NCBI RefSeq assembly: GCF_009766085.1
Contig: NZ_LMUF01000007.1
Span: 532,331 to 596,330, forward strand
Reading direction: 5' to 3'
DNA from: Burkholderia sp. S171
Lineage (GTDB): Bacteria; Pseudomonadota; Gammaproteobacteria; Burkholderiales; Burkholderiaceae
DNA length: 64,000 nt
In this document: piece by piece, positions 45,701 through 54,024 of the stretch
How positions within the stretch are numbered: position 1 is the stretch's first letter
How the letters are laid out: each line of letters begins with the position of its first letter
The notes under the pieces: model-generated
What the model saw: only the letters and a program-made list of their open reading frames with translations
What the model was told of the DNA's origin: nothing
Database searches by the model: none
Program-made: the position numbers and the translations under genes

Positions 45701-47093
45701 GCTGAGCGGCTTTGGTCCGCTGCCGGCGCCTGTTATTGCGCGCGCTCTGGCCGTGCCGGTTTCGTCGGTAGCGCTCGCACTGACGCGCCTCGAAGTTGAA
45801 GGTTATGTCATGCGAGGCCGCTTCACGCCGGGCGCGACGGGGGCGATGGAAGAAGAGTGGTGCGAACGGCATCTGCTGGCGCGTATCCATCGATACACCG
45901 TGCGGCGTTTGCGGCGCGAAATCGAGCCGGTCGAGTTGCAGGATTTCATGCGTTTCCTGTTCGACTGGCAGCACCTCAGCGTGGACGCGAAAGCCGATCC
46001 GCACGGCGACGGCCACGACGCGCTGATGCGCGCGATCGAACAACTCGAAGGCTACGAAGCGCCCGCGGTCGCGTGGGAAGACGAGATCCTGCCTGCGCGC
46101 CTGAGCGCTTATTCCATGACCTGGCTCGACGATCTATGCCGCTCCGGCAAGGTTGTCTGGAGCCGTCCGGGTGCGCGGTCGCGCAGTTCGGGCGGTCCAG
46201 TGCGCACCACGCCGATCGTGTTGCTGCCGCGTCGAAATCTCGCTGCGTGGAATCCGCTGATGCAACCGGTGCAATTACCCGAGCCTTCGTCGCGTGCCCA
46301 GCTCGTGTTCGACGCGCTCACGCAACACGGCGCCATGTTCTTCGATGAACTGCGCTCGGACGTTCGCCTGCTGGATACCGAACTCGAAACCGCGCTGGGC
46401 GAACTGGTGTCGCTGGGACTGGTGAACGCCGATAGTTTCGCCGGCCTGCGCGCGTTGCTCACGCCGGCCGCACGCCGCAACAGTGTTGGCCGGCGGCCAC
46501 GGCGCGGCGGGCGAGGCCATTTCATTGGCGGGATGGATGACGCCGGGCGTTGGGCGTTGCTGCGCCGCACTGAACTCAGTGCCGCGCCCGGCACTACTAC
46601 TGACTCGCTTGAGCACGTCGCGATGACCCTGTTGCGCCGATACGGCGTGATCTTTTGGCGCTTGCTCGAACGTGAAGCCGACTGGCTGCCGCCGTGGCGC
46701 GACTTGCTGCGGGTATTTCATCGGCTGGAAGCACGCGGTGAAATTCGCGGCGGCCGATTCGTGGCCGGACTGGCGGGGGAGCAGTTCGCGTTGCCCGAAG
46801 CCGTGCCGCTTTTACGCACGATGCGCAACCGGGCCGCCGACGGCAGTTTCATCGCGATCAGCGCGGTCGATCCCTTGAATCTCGCCGGCACCTTGCTGCC
46901 CGGGGAGAAAGTGCCGGCGCTGCCGGGTAATCGCGTGCTATATCGCGATGGTTTGCCGGTTGGGGCGGTTATCGCGGGAAAAACGCGTTTCCTGGTGGAA
47001 CTCGATGCGCAATCGCAAGAAAGCGTGCGCTGGCATCTCGTCCGGCGCAGCTTTGACCGAATGCCCGTTTCTCCGTTAATGTCGGGTCGCTAA
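42717..47093 (+). CDS. lhr: Large Lhr-type DEAD/DEAH helicase
   Basis: A 1458-residue SF2 helicase. Motif I is APTGSGKT (51-58), motif II DEIH (178-181), motif III SAT (217-219), motif IV region VFVNTRRMAERVARHL, motif V ATASLELGIDIGDVELV and motif VI QRVGRSGH. Behind the RecA domains lie the winged-helix and Lhr-core parts. The long C-terminal region (for example RPGARSRSSGGPVRTTPIVL and FHRLEARGEIRGGRFVAGLA) is the Lhr-CTD with tandem winged helices found in long bacterial Lhr proteins. Lhr translocates 3' to 5' on single-stranded DNA and unwinds RNA-DNA hybrids and is linked to repair. It seems monocistronic, with no obvious ribosome site. Confidence 0.92.
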   Translation: MTAAKSSTSNPLDSFHPAVAAWFNRHFPSPTEAQARAWPLIKARTSTLVAAPTGSGKTLTAFLAEIDELVREGLASAHPLPNETTVVYVSPLKALSNDIRVNLQEPLAGISAELERLGLPPVEIRAAVRTGDTTQQERNAVKKRPPHILVTTPESLYVLLSSDSGRAMLSTVRTVIVDEIHAVAGNKRGAHLALSLERLDALCIEHKHEAPVRIGLSATQKPIELVAEFLTGKRPCSIVDVGHVRKRDLALELPPIPLEAIMSNDVRERVYDRLADLIAQHRTTLVFVNTRRMAERVARHLTERLGKPAVAAHHGSLAKEQRLDAEQRLKRGELQVLIATASLELGIDIGDVELVCQLGSPGSIGGFLQRVGRSGHQVIGTPKGRLFPESRDDLIECAALLDCVARGELDVLHIPQAPLDVLAQQIAAEVACREWSEDALFELVRRAMPYGSLDRSQYDAVIRMLAEGYTSRRGVRGAYVHRDAVTHSLRGRRGGRLTAVTSGGAIPDNADFAVLLEPQGLQIGTVNEDFAVESLAGDVFQLGNASYKILRVEGGRVRVEDAHGQPPNIPFWLGEAPGRTNELSAAIARLHAQVDAWLSDYPVDKTILLLAETTGIGEEAARQIVDYLARSRSALSVLPTQDVLVMERFFDASGGTQLVIHAPFGSRVNRAWGLALRKRFCRTFNFELQAAATEDAIVLSLTGSHSFPLDEVWRYLHSNTAEHMLIQALLDAPLFGVRWRWNATNALALPRYAGGRRVAPQLQRMKSEDLLSTVFPDQVACVENVVGERDVPRHPLVDQTIDDCLHDAMDCDAWLALLRRIESGNVRLVTRDLPAPSPLAAEVLSARPYAFLDDAPIEERRTQAVLARGWTDPQSSDDLGALDADAIAGVREEAWPTVCNADEMHEALSGLSCITDTESQANDGWPAWLQQLAASGRATRLQVTSTDGLWVPVERLTCLRAVHPVASMQPPLNPLPGFDEAWTEDDALVDIVRARLSGFGPLPAPVIARALAVPVSSVALALTRLEVEGYVMRGRFTPGATGAMEEEWCERHLLARIHRYTVRRLRREIEPVELQDFMRFLFDWQHLSVDAKADPHGDGHDALMRAIEQLEGYEAPAVAWEDEILPARLSAYSMTWLDDLCRSGKVVWSRPGARSRSSGGPVRTTPIVLLPRRNLAAWNPLMQPVQLPEPSSRAQLVFDALTQHGAMFFDELRSDVRLLDTELETALGELVSLGLVNADSFAGLRALLTPAARRNSVGRRPRRGGRGHFIGGMDDAGRWALLRRTELSAAPGTTTDSLEHVAMTLLRRYGVIFWRLLEREADWLPPWRDLLRVFHRLEARGEIRGGRFVAGLAGEQFALPEAVPLLRTMRNRAADGSFIAISAVDPLNLAGTLLPGEKVPALPGNRVLYRDGLPVGAVIAGKTRFLVELDAQSQESVRWHLVRRSFDRMPVSPLMSGR

Positions 47094-47128
47094 AAGAACA
47101 GGCTGAGTTTCATAAGAAAAATTGAAAG

Positions 47129-47143
47129 ATTTTCGATAAAACG
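47129..47143. promoter_or_regulatory. CGATAAAACG element, left copy
   Basis: ATTTTCGATAAAACG here resembles the perfect palindrome at 47484-47499 and shares the ten bases CGATAAAACG with its right half. It lies 36 bases after the helicase stop. It may be a second, weaker site for the same DNA-binding protein. Confidence 0.35.
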
Positions 47144-47483
47144 TTGATGTTCTTGCTAAACATTACGCGGGTAGAAATAATTGATGAATCGCAACCGAGG
47201 GAGACAACCTCGTCGCTTATTTTAATGAAAGTTAAATGAAAGTTCTGGCCGTGGAGAGGCGAACCGCTTTCGTCAAAAACCATCACCGACCCAGACAATC
47301 CCGCGCGAGTCGCATTATCGATTCAATCGTCTTTCAGCAATGTGCATCCTGCCCGGCCCGTGAGCGGTGATGGACAACAACGCCTGTAAAACCGTTGCCC
47401 CGCTTGACCTGCCAGAAAAAGAACGAATAAGGATATAGCGACAACTCCCCGTTTCCTTCAGCTCGTTTTAAACCCATGCTAAA

Positions 47484-47499
47484 GTTTTATCGATAAAAC
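47484..47499. promoter_or_regulatory. Perfect 16-bp palindrome GTTTTATCGATAAAAC
   Basis: The palindrome lies 98 bases before the AraC-type gene and is strikingly AT-rich for this genome. It could be an operator of that gene, possibly bound by a dimeric regulator. A near copy lies 355 bases to the left. Confidence 0.5.
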
Positions 47500-47596
47500 G
47501 CCGTTAATTTCTTTGCGATGTCGGGTAATGCCAAAAGCCGGGCACGGCCAATCTGGAAAATAATGTCGGAACCTGTTATGGAGGCTGAGTAACGCC

Positions 47597-48658
47597 ATGT
47601 CGACGCCCATCAGATTCGACAGTGCCGATTTCCCCGAGAATGACGCCGAGGAAATCTGGCGCGAAGGAATCGACGCTGTGTTTGAGATCCAGCGCCCGAA
47701 AGATCCACCCGCGCCGTTTCGCGCGAAGATGGAAAGCTGGTCTTTAGGTTCAATGCTGCTCATGTCGCATGTTGTAGGTGGAGACGTCGAATTTCAGCGC
47801 ACCCGCCGCAGGATAGCGACCTCCGGCGTTGACCATTACCTCGTGCATTGCCTACTCGACGGCACGCTGATGTCGACTTTTGGCCGCGATATCCAGCAGG
47901 TGTCGCTCGGGTCGGTCGTCGTGCGCGACCTGGTCGTCGAAAACGTCGGTTTCACCCGCGACGCGCCCATGCTGACGCTCACCATTCCACGCCAGGCCAT
48001 CGACCGGCGCACGGGCGGCGCATTGCGCCTGCACGGATTGTCCTGGGAGGCGGCTGACCCTATCGGCCTGCTGATCGCTTCGCATATGCGCACTCTGGTC
48101 AGCGTCGCGAGCGCGATGGACGACGAGCAGGCTCACGTGGCGGGCGAAGCCACGCTGGACTTTGTCGCTGCCTGCGTGCTGCGGCGTGCCGAGCGCTGGG
48201 AGCAATCCGGCGATCCGCGCCTGACGCCGGTGATCCGCGCGCAGGCGCTGAGTTTTATCGAAGGCAATCTGGCCGACATGAGCCTCGGTCCGGCGAGGCT
48301 GCGCGAAATCCTGAAGGTATCGCGAACCGCGCTCTATGAACTTTTCGAACCGATGGGCGGCGTGGCGGAGTATGTACGCGCGCGCCGGCTCGATGAAGCC
48401 ATGCGCCGGCTCGAATCGCCGCTGCATTCGCGCGATCTCATTGGTGCAATCGCCTGCGCGGTCGGCTTCATGAGCGAATCCACGTTCAACCGCGCTTTCA
48501 AGGAGCGTTTCCGTTGCACGCCGACAGAAGCCCGCAAGAGGCGCGCGGCCGGGGCGCAGATTGGCGCGACTTTAGCGGCCGACGACAGCAGCCGTTTTCG
48601 CGACGCGCGCGGTGTTGGGTTCAGGACCGCCGCGACGATCCGCAGCTTGGGCGCCTGA
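47597..48658 (+). CDS. AraC family transcriptional regulator
   Basis: A 353-residue regulator. The N-terminal sensor part (to about 200; EFQRTRRRIATSGVDHYLVH, SLGSVVVRDLVVENVGFTRD) resembles the AraC-binding-like domain of the FeaR/ChnR group. The C-terminal DNA-binding domain has two helix-turn-helix units: ADMSLGPARLREILKVSRTA with LYELFEPMGGVAEYVRARRL, and DLIGAIACAVGFMSESTFNR with AFKERFRCTPTEARKRR. The target genes and effector are unknown. GGAGG lies 12 bases before the ATG, slightly far. The gene appears to be isolated. Confidence 0.87.
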   Translation: MSTPIRFDSADFPENDAEEIWREGIDAVFEIQRPKDPPAPFRAKMESWSLGSMLLMSHVVGGDVEFQRTRRRIATSGVDHYLVHCLLDGTLMSTFGRDIQQVSLGSVVVRDLVVENVGFTRDAPMLTLTIPRQAIDRRTGGALRLHGLSWEAADPIGLLIASHMRTLVSVASAMDDEQAHVAGEATLDFVAACVLRRAERWEQSGDPRLTPVIRAQALSFIEGNLADMSLGPARLREILKVSRTALYELFEPMGGVAEYVRARRLDEAMRRLESPLHSRDLIGAIACAVGFMSESTFNRAFKERFRCTPTEARKRRAAGAQIGATLAADDSSRFRDARGVGFRTAATIRSLGA

Positions 48659-49265
48659 GTGTGTAAAGGAGATGTAAGTGGCCGTAAGCACCCGTAAACG
48701 CATGTAAACGCAGATAAACATTTCCCCGATGCGCTGAACAAAATGGGCGGAAAGAGCGGACGGAATGAGAGGGCGGCAGCGTACGTCGAGGGCATCATTG
48801 CGTGGCGCGTACGCAGGCATCGTGAGCCGTGCTGAGCAAAGGCCGAGGCGAAGAGAATGAGGCCGATTATTTCTCGGCGCGTGTGGCAGGCGCCTTGCCC
48901 GTTGGACGCACTCGCCCTTGGGTGGTCACGACAAGCGCCGCTGACAGACCGCTACGGCTCCGACAACAAATCCATACCGCCCGACGCGAAGGCTGTGACT
49001 GTGCAGGGTTATGGGTCCCCAAAACCGCATCGGTCATCCGACGCAGAGAGCAGGCACGCGCAGGCAGTTGCGGACCTTAATGCCCGTTCCGCCGGATTCA
49101 GGCGTGACCACGCTTGAACGCTGAAAAGCACAGGATCGCGGACCTGAGAGAGAAAGCGTCATCAAGACGCTTCGAGGCAAAACGCGCCTCACGGTCGATG
49201 TCACCGACATCAAGCCCGCCGCGTGTTCGACCTACACCAAGAAAAATGTGACATCGGGAAAACTC
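48659..49265. other. 600-base intergenic region
   Basis: It starts with a run of 10-base repeats (48661-48720, listed separately). Open frames at 48829-49117 have no recognisable domain or good ribosome site, though a short gene here cannot be excluded. No terminator with a T run is visible after the AraC-type gene. Confidence 0.4.
48661..48720. repeat. Six helically phased GTAA repeats
   Basis: TAA(A/G) occurs at 48664, 48675, 48685, 48695, 48705 and 48715, so six copies are spaced by 10 or 11 bases, one helical turn. The best units read GTAAACGCAT and GTAAACGCAG. It starts directly after the AraC-type stop codon. It may be a cooperative protein-binding array or a bent DNA segment. Confidence 0.6.
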
Positions 49266-50135
49266 ATGTGGCTGTTTGCTTTGTTCCACGCCGAAACCTT
49301 GTTCGGCCGTATCGTCAAGATGGGTGTGTGCGGCGCGGCAGTTGTCGCGTTTTATGTGGGTCTCACGTCGACGCCACCATCGGGGATCCAGGTTGCACTG
49401 TCGCTTGCCGTGATCGCGGCGCTCTGGCTGCATGGGTATCGCGAAAGCAAGCGGTCGTCGTATGCGTCGGCGCAATGCGACGCCGAGATTCGCGAGGATG
49501 AGGGCCGGATTCGGGTAGCCGGCGGCGGAGTCGATTTCACCTTGCATCTCGCGTCGCGGACGCTCACGGTCAACAAGGTGGCGAAGCGATTCGTTTCGAC
49601 CGACGCTCCCGGCGAGTTTCAACGCTTGCGCTCGGGCCGCTTCGATTGGCCGTTCCGGGCGCTGACGATCGAACCTGAGCCTGAACCTGAGTCAAAAGCG
49701 GGCAGCTTCGGCACGGTGTCTGGCGCTTCGGCAGCACGATGGACGGGTGAGAGGGCAATACCGTCGTCCGATACCGGCGAGACCACGACGCTGGCTGGCG
49801 AACGTGCAATTGGCGTGTACTGGAAACACCCGGGCCAGGGTGATCGCCTGTTATTTTCGGTGACGGGTCCCGTCGAAAAATATGAAGCGATAGACCGCGC
49901 ATTTTCGATCTTCGCTGCCTGGGTCGATCACGAGGACGAAGCGCGGCACGCAATCGAACGCCGCCAACAGGCCGAGGCGTGGCAACGCGATTGGGAAGCG
50001 CAACGGTTGGCAGAAGAACTCGAACACACGCGGCGCCGGGGAGACAGCCCCTTCGACGAAACCGATCAGCCCATGCGCATGGCCGCCAAAGCAACTAAAG
50101 CGGCCAGAGCAATCACGCCTTCGAGCAGGTGGTAG
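49266..50135 (+). CDS. Hypothetical protein with two membrane helices
   Basis: From the ATG at 49266 (an in-frame GTG at 49248 is possible) this is a 289-residue protein. Two hydrophobic segments, IVKMGVCGAAVVAFYVGLT and VALSLAVIAALWLHGY, form a hairpin near the N-terminus. A beta-rich middle follows (IRVAGGGVDFTLHLASRTLT; RSGRFDWPFRALTIEPE), then a Glu/Pro acidic patch. The last third is charged and helical (HAIERRQQAEAWQRDWEAQR) and could be a coiled coil. I do not recognise the family. The C-terminal part is likely cytoplasmic. It stands alone, with a VOC gene converging on it. Confidence 0.6.
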   Translation: MWLFALFHAETLFGRIVKMGVCGAAVVAFYVGLTSTPPSGIQVALSLAVIAALWLHGYRESKRSSYASAQCDAEIREDEGRIRVAGGGVDFTLHLASRTLTVNKVAKRFVSTDAPGEFQRLRSGRFDWPFRALTIEPEPEPESKAGSFGTVSGASAARWTGERAIPSSDTGETTTLAGERAIGVYWKHPGQGDRLLFSVTGPVEKYEAIDRAFSIFAAWVDHEDEARHAIERRQQAEAWQRDWEAQRLAEELEHTRRRGDSPFDETDQPMRMAAKATKAARAITPSSRW

Positions 50136-50180
50136 CTGCCGGCCATATGTTAGAAATGCGCTCGTCGCGCGCCGTCGTTC

Positions 50181-50555
50181 TTATCGCTCGGAAGGCGCAA
50201 AAACGCGCAGCCGATGACCGTCGGGGTCCAGCGCGACGAAGGTAAAGCCAAAATCCATTTCCGTCGGACGTTGGATGATCTCCAGGCCGCGCTTGACCCA
50301 ATCAGCGAAGAGACTGTGCACGGCGTCGCTGTTTTTCACGGGGAACCCGAGTTCGCCGCCACCGCCTCCCGCTGAAGCCGACGCGGGTTCGACCGTATGC
50401 TTTGACCACAATCCCAGCTTGAGACCCGAATCCAGGACGAACATGGCGAACGTCGGAGAAGTTTCGACGGGTGTCTTGCCGAGCAAGCCCGCATAAAAAT
50501 CGGCGCTGGTCGCAGGGTTGTCGACGTACAGGATGATGAAGTTGGGATCGGTCAT
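50181..50555 (-). CDS. VOC/glyoxalase family protein (PhnB/bleomycin-resistance-like)
   Basis: The start at 50555 gives 124 residues; the longer frame to 50627 lacks support. The VOC fold is clear: NFIILYVDNPATSADFYAGL, the strand TFAMFVLDSGLKLGLWS, a Gly-rich loop, and the second half ending FTFVALDPDGHRLRVFAPSE. Members bind or modify small molecules, some giving drug resistance; nothing identifies the ligand here. It is divergent from the AbiE-type operon across a 346-base gap in which I see no clear operator. Confidence 0.85.
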   Translation of the reverse strand: MTDPNFIILYVDNPATSADFYAGLLGKTPVETSPTFAMFVLDSGLKLGLWSKHTVEPASASAGGGGGELGFPVKNSDAVHSLFADWVKRGLEIIQRPTEMDFGFTFVALDPDGHRLRVFAPSER

Positions 50556-50901
50556 GGTGTTCGCTCGCTCAGGGTCGATGGGAATTAGCCGCGGTGCGCA
50601 GCCGGGAATCCAGCAACGAGTCAGCAATTCACTGATTGACTGCCGCTGCTGAAGTCGAACCCATCGTAAGCGTTGTTACTGCCAGTTTCTGTCAGGAGTG
50701 GTGCTTCGCGGACTCATCACTTTCCGGCGGAGCAAGTGCCCCGTCATCGCGCTGACCGCAAGAGCGATCGACCGAGCGGCGAGCGCGCAGTGAACTCTAT
50801 TTTGAGCAGTTCGTGCGGTCCCAAAGCCCCTGTTAGAAAGGACTTGGCCTAATTTGTGTGCTAGAGTGACTAAAGGGATAGCGACGCGATGGAGGGGAGC
50901 C

Positions 50902-51321
50902 ATGAAGCTGGAAGACCGAATCGTTCGTTCAATTTCACAAAGGAAGGGGCCCGTCATACTTCGCTCTGAGGTCGCCCCCTTGGGAAGTCCTGCCCATGTT
51001 GGACGCGTGTTGTCGAAGCTGGTTAGTGACGGCAAGCTTGTCCGCGTCAGCAAAGGGGTATTCGCGAAAACTCAAATCAACAAATTTACCGGCACGCCAA
51101 CTCCCGCGGCAACATTCGAAGTCATTGCTGCAGAAACCTTCCGCAAGCTCGGCGTTGAGATCACCCCGGGATGGTTGGCCCGCGAATATAACAATGGGCG
51201 GTCGACCCAAATCCCGATGGATAGCATCGTCAACACGGGAAAGCGTCGCATCCGCCGCAAAATCCAGGTCGGACGCCGAACGGTAAAGTATGAGAACGAT
51301 CACAAGCGAGTGGAAGTCTGA
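50902..51321 (+). CDS. AbiEi-like/DUF6088 antitoxin of a type IV toxin-antitoxin pair
   Basis: GGAGG lies eight bases before the ATG at 50902. The 139-residue protein has an N-terminal winged helix (LEDRIVRSISQRKGPVILRS to LSKLVSDGKLVRVSKGVFAK), as in AbiEi and DUF6088 proteins, followed by a basic C-terminal part (GKRRIRRKIQVGRRTVKYEN). Antitoxins of this type bind their own promoter and block the nucleotidyltransferase toxin's activity without direct contact. The end overlaps the toxin gene by 32 bases. Codon use is less GC-rich than neighbours, suggesting horizontal transfer. Confidence 0.82.
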   Translation: MKLEDRIVRSISQRKGPVILRSEVAPLGSPAHVGRVLSKLVSDGKLVRVSKGVFAKTQINKFTGTPTPAATFEVIAAETFRKLGVEITPGWLAREYNNGRSTQIPMDSIVNTGKRRIRRKIQVGRRTVKYENDHKRVEV

Positions 51322-52354
51322 CATAGAGCAAGCTGCGACTGCCGACTTGCTGGGAAATTTGCCGGCTGCAGTGGCGGAAAAGGATGTTCACATCACTGAC
51401 GCGCTAAGGGAACTGTCGCGAATCAAGGTTGTGCATACGGCCCACAAAATCAGCCAGAAAAAGGGCGACCCGCGTCCGGGTACGCTGGAGATAACAAGCC
51501 AACTCGTCTTCGCTGGGGGCACCTGCCTTTCCAAGGCGCATGGGCTGATCGAGCGTATGTCCGAAGACATCGATATCAAGATCGTACTTGGGGAAGTGCC
51601 GAGTGGATACGCGCTACCCAAGGGCCAGTCGGACAGGGCACGGCTTGGTGATATCCAGACAAAGGTGTGCGCTCAACTTGAATCGATTGGCTTCACGCTC
51701 ACGGTTGTTGAGGAGGAGAGCAATCCAGTCTCGCGCGACAATCGGCGCTATTACTGCCTGGCGGTCGACTACGGCCCCGAGTTTATGGATATCTCGGGTG
51801 TGTTAAGGCCTCAGTTGAAGGTTGAACTCATACACCGTCATCCAAAACTCAACCAGCAAATGCTGGACTTTGGTTATCTGGTCGACCGGTTTATTGGCCG
51901 CGAGTCAGTCGAGCGCGTGCAAGTGCCCTGCATTTCAATCGCGGAAACACTTGCTGAAAAAGTTCTTTCTTTATTAAGGCGCTGCGCTTGGTATTGGGAT
52001 GGTTATCAACGCGGTGATTTCGATACAGCATTGGTTCGCCATATCTATGACGTGTGGCGTATCAATACATCTTTGCCCGAGGCGGTCGACAAAGCTGGAG
52101 AAGTGTTCGAAGCCCTGGTGTTGGAAGACGTCAAGGAATTCGAAGGACAGAACCCTGATTTTGACGCCGCCCCTTACGCGATCCTTCGTCGCACTCTGGT
52201 GCGTGCTGCTACGGATGACGGGCTGCGGAAGAATTTCGACCAGCGGCTCGCTCCGCTGCTGTTTGCAAAAGATAAACCGACTTTCGATGTCTGCTTTTCA
52301 AGTTTCAACGCTGTTGCTAAAACTCTTTTGTCCGCCCGGGCGGTGGTCCAGTAG
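51290..52354 (+). CDS. AbiEii/AbiGii-family nucleotidyltransferase toxin
   Basis: A 354-residue protein of the DUF1814/AbiEii family. The nucleotidyltransferase motif is GGT at 76-78 followed by SEDIDI with Asp93 and Asp95 as metal ligands. LKVELIHRHP supplies the third acidic strand, and ETLAEKVLSLLRR plus VRHIYDVWRI supply the C-terminal Lys and Arg/Asp positions. AbiEii toxins transfer nucleotides onto RNA targets such as tRNA ends, halting growth and blocking phage. The long overlap with the antitoxin gene suggests tight coupling. It converges with the histidine kinase gene. Confidence 0.85.
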   Translation: MRTITSEWKSDIEQAATADLLGNLPAAVAEKDVHITDALRELSRIKVVHTAHKISQKKGDPRPGTLEITSQLVFAGGTCLSKAHGLIERMSEDIDIKIVLGEVPSGYALPKGQSDRARLGDIQTKVCAQLESIGFTLTVVEEESNPVSRDNRRYYCLAVDYGPEFMDISGVLRPQLKVELIHRHPKLNQQMLDFGYLVDRFIGRESVERVQVPCISIAETLAEKVLSLLRRCAWYWDGYQRGDFDTALVRHIYDVWRINTSLPEAVDKAGEVFEALVLEDVKEFEGQNPDFDAAPYAILRRTLVRAATDDGLRKNFDQRLAPLLFAKDKPTFDVCFSSFNAVAKTLLSARAVVQ

Positions 52355-52381
52355 GACTACCGCCGATTTAACATCCACGCC

Positions 52382-54019
52382 TCACGCCAGCGCCGCCGCA
52401 ACGACCGCGGACAAATTCCCGATCGAAAACGGTTTCCGAAGCAACGAGATATTGTTGCCCATGGCGGCGTCGAGGGCGGAGCTGTCCGCGTAACCGCTCG
52501 CGAAAACAATGGGCATGTGCAGACCCTGGGACCGCGCCAGTTTGGCCACCGTCGCGCCATCAAGATGCGGCATCGCGAAGTCCAGCACCAGCAAGTCAGG
52601 TGGATCACTTGCCATCATGTGGAGCGCCGCCCGCCCGCCTGCCGCCGAGTCCACCCGATACCCCAGCGCGACCAGCGTTTCGACCATGAACGTCCGAACA
52701 TCAGGATCGTCGTCGACGACCAGGATCCGTGGCGCACTCAGCTCACTCACATTGACGACAGCCGCCGACGACGGGTCCGGTGCGGCGGCTAACGCGGGCG
52801 AACGTCGCAGAAACAAGGAGACGCGGGTGCCACGCGGACTGCTCTCGATCCGCGCATGGCCGCCCGCCTGCTGGCAGATTCCGTACACCTGGGCGAGACC
52901 AAGACCGGTTCCCGCGCCCAGTTCCTTGGTGGTAAAAAACGGCTCGAATGCCCGGGCCGCGACATCGGCGGGCATGCCGGTGCCGGTATCGTCGACACTC
53001 AATTCCACGTAATCGCCATCGGCGAGATCGGCATCGTCCGTAATCGTCCACGCTACCGTGCTGATGCGCAGCACGCCGCCCGTCGGCATCGCGTCCCGTG
53101 CGTTGATGGCGAGGTTGAGCAAGGCGAGTTCGAGTTGGGTCGCGTCCGCCACGACCAGGGCGTTGTCGTCGCCGAGTTCCAGCCGCAGGTCGATCCCGGG
53201 ACCCAGCGTGCGGTCGAACAGATCGGCCATGCCGTGCACGAGTTGCGCCAGCCCGACGGGTTTCAATTCGAGTTTCTGCGAGCGCGAAAACGCCAGCAAT
53301 TGCGCGGTGAGCTTGGCGCCGCGGTTGACGGCCCGCATGGCGTTGCCGGTCCAGCGCAGCACGCGCTCGGGGTCGGACGGCGAGCGCTTCACGAGTTCCA
53401 GATTGCCGTGAATAGCCTGCAGCAGGTTGTTGAAATCGTGGGCCAGGCCGCCGGTCAACTGACCGACCGCCTCCATTTTTTGAGCCTGGTGCAGGCGGGC
53501 TTCCATCTGCCGTTGCTGCGAGAGATCGGAGATCACGCCGCAGATCAGGCGGTCCTGATCGCGCTCGGCTTCAAGCGCCTTGAAGCTGCAATAGACGGGG
53601 GTTTCTCCGCCGGCCGACAACACGGTGAGTTCATCCCGGGCAGTGCCGGTAGCGCTTTCTCGGATCAGTTCCTGCAGACGCGCGTGCTGGCCATCGAGCA
53701 CAAAAGCGCTGAACGCGTAGCCCACCACATGCTCGACCTGGGCGCCGAGCAACTGCCCGGCACGTTCGTTGGCGTAGAGAATGGTGCCGTCGGCGGAGAG
53801 CATCACCGCGCCTTCCTGCATCTGCTCCACGAGCACGCGGTAGGGCCGGTCCGCGCTCTCGAGCGTGTAGATGCGGCGGTCATCGTCGCTGCCGACCACC
53901 ACGGCATCCACCGCGCCGCTGCGGATAGCGTCGAGCGTATCTTCCGCCTCGCGCAGCCGCTCGCGCAGCTCTTCGATAGTCGCGGTTTCGAGTGAAGTGG
54001 AGCGGAATTGATCGGACAT
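52382..54019 (-). CDS. PAS hybrid histidine kinase of the kai operon
   Basis: From the ATG at 54019, five bases after the second kaiB stop, this is a 545-residue kinase. A short coiled coil (IEELRERLREAEDTLDAIRS) leads to a PAS domain (about 55-165, VLVEQMQEGAVMLSADGTIL). A histidine-kinase core follows with His194 in GLAHDFNNLLQ, then the ATPase domain (LNLAINARDAMP; GTGMP; GTGLGLAQVYGICQQ). A receiver domain ends the protein with phospho-acceptor Asp480 and Lys529. No membrane segment is seen, so it senses a cytoplasmic signal. Its place at the end of the kaiC-kaiB-kaiB operon makes it the likely output kinase of that module. Confidence 0.9.
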   Translation of the reverse strand: MSDQFRSTSLETATIEELRERLREAEDTLDAIRSGAVDAVVVGSDDDRRIYTLESADRPYRVLVEQMQEGAVMLSADGTILYANERAGQLLGAQVEHVVGYAFSAFVLDGQHARLQELIRESATGTARDELTVLSAGGETPVYCSFKALEAERDQDRLICGVISDLSQQRQMEARLHQAQKMEAVGQLTGGLAHDFNNLLQAIHGNLELVKRSPSDPERVLRWTGNAMRAVNRGAKLTAQLLAFSRSQKLELKPVGLAQLVHGMADLFDRTLGPGIDLRLELGDDNALVVADATQLELALLNLAINARDAMPTGGVLRISTVAWTITDDADLADGDYVELSVDDTGTGMPADVAARAFEPFFTTKELGAGTGLGLAQVYGICQQAGGHARIESSPRGTRVSLFLRRSPALAAAPDPSSAAVVNVSELSAPRILVVDDDPDVRTFMVETLVALGYRVDSAAGGRAALHMMASDPPDLLVLDFAMPHLDGATVAKLARSQGLHMPIVFASGYADSSALDAAMGNNISLLRKPFSIGNLSAVVAAALA

Positions 54020-54024
54020 ACGCG

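Larger units (their letters stand above)
47094..47596. other. AT-rich intergenic region with palindromes
   Basis: A 500-base gap with no supported gene. It is AT-rich for this genome, especially 47100-47240 and 47455-47520, and carries two related CGATAAAACG elements described separately. It should contain the promoter of the AraC-type gene at 47597. Confidence 0.5.

Noticed and set aside
48829..49117. Possible small genes in two overlapping plus frames
   Set aside because: Neither has a supported start or known domain; third-position bias is weak. A short real gene cannot be fully excluded.
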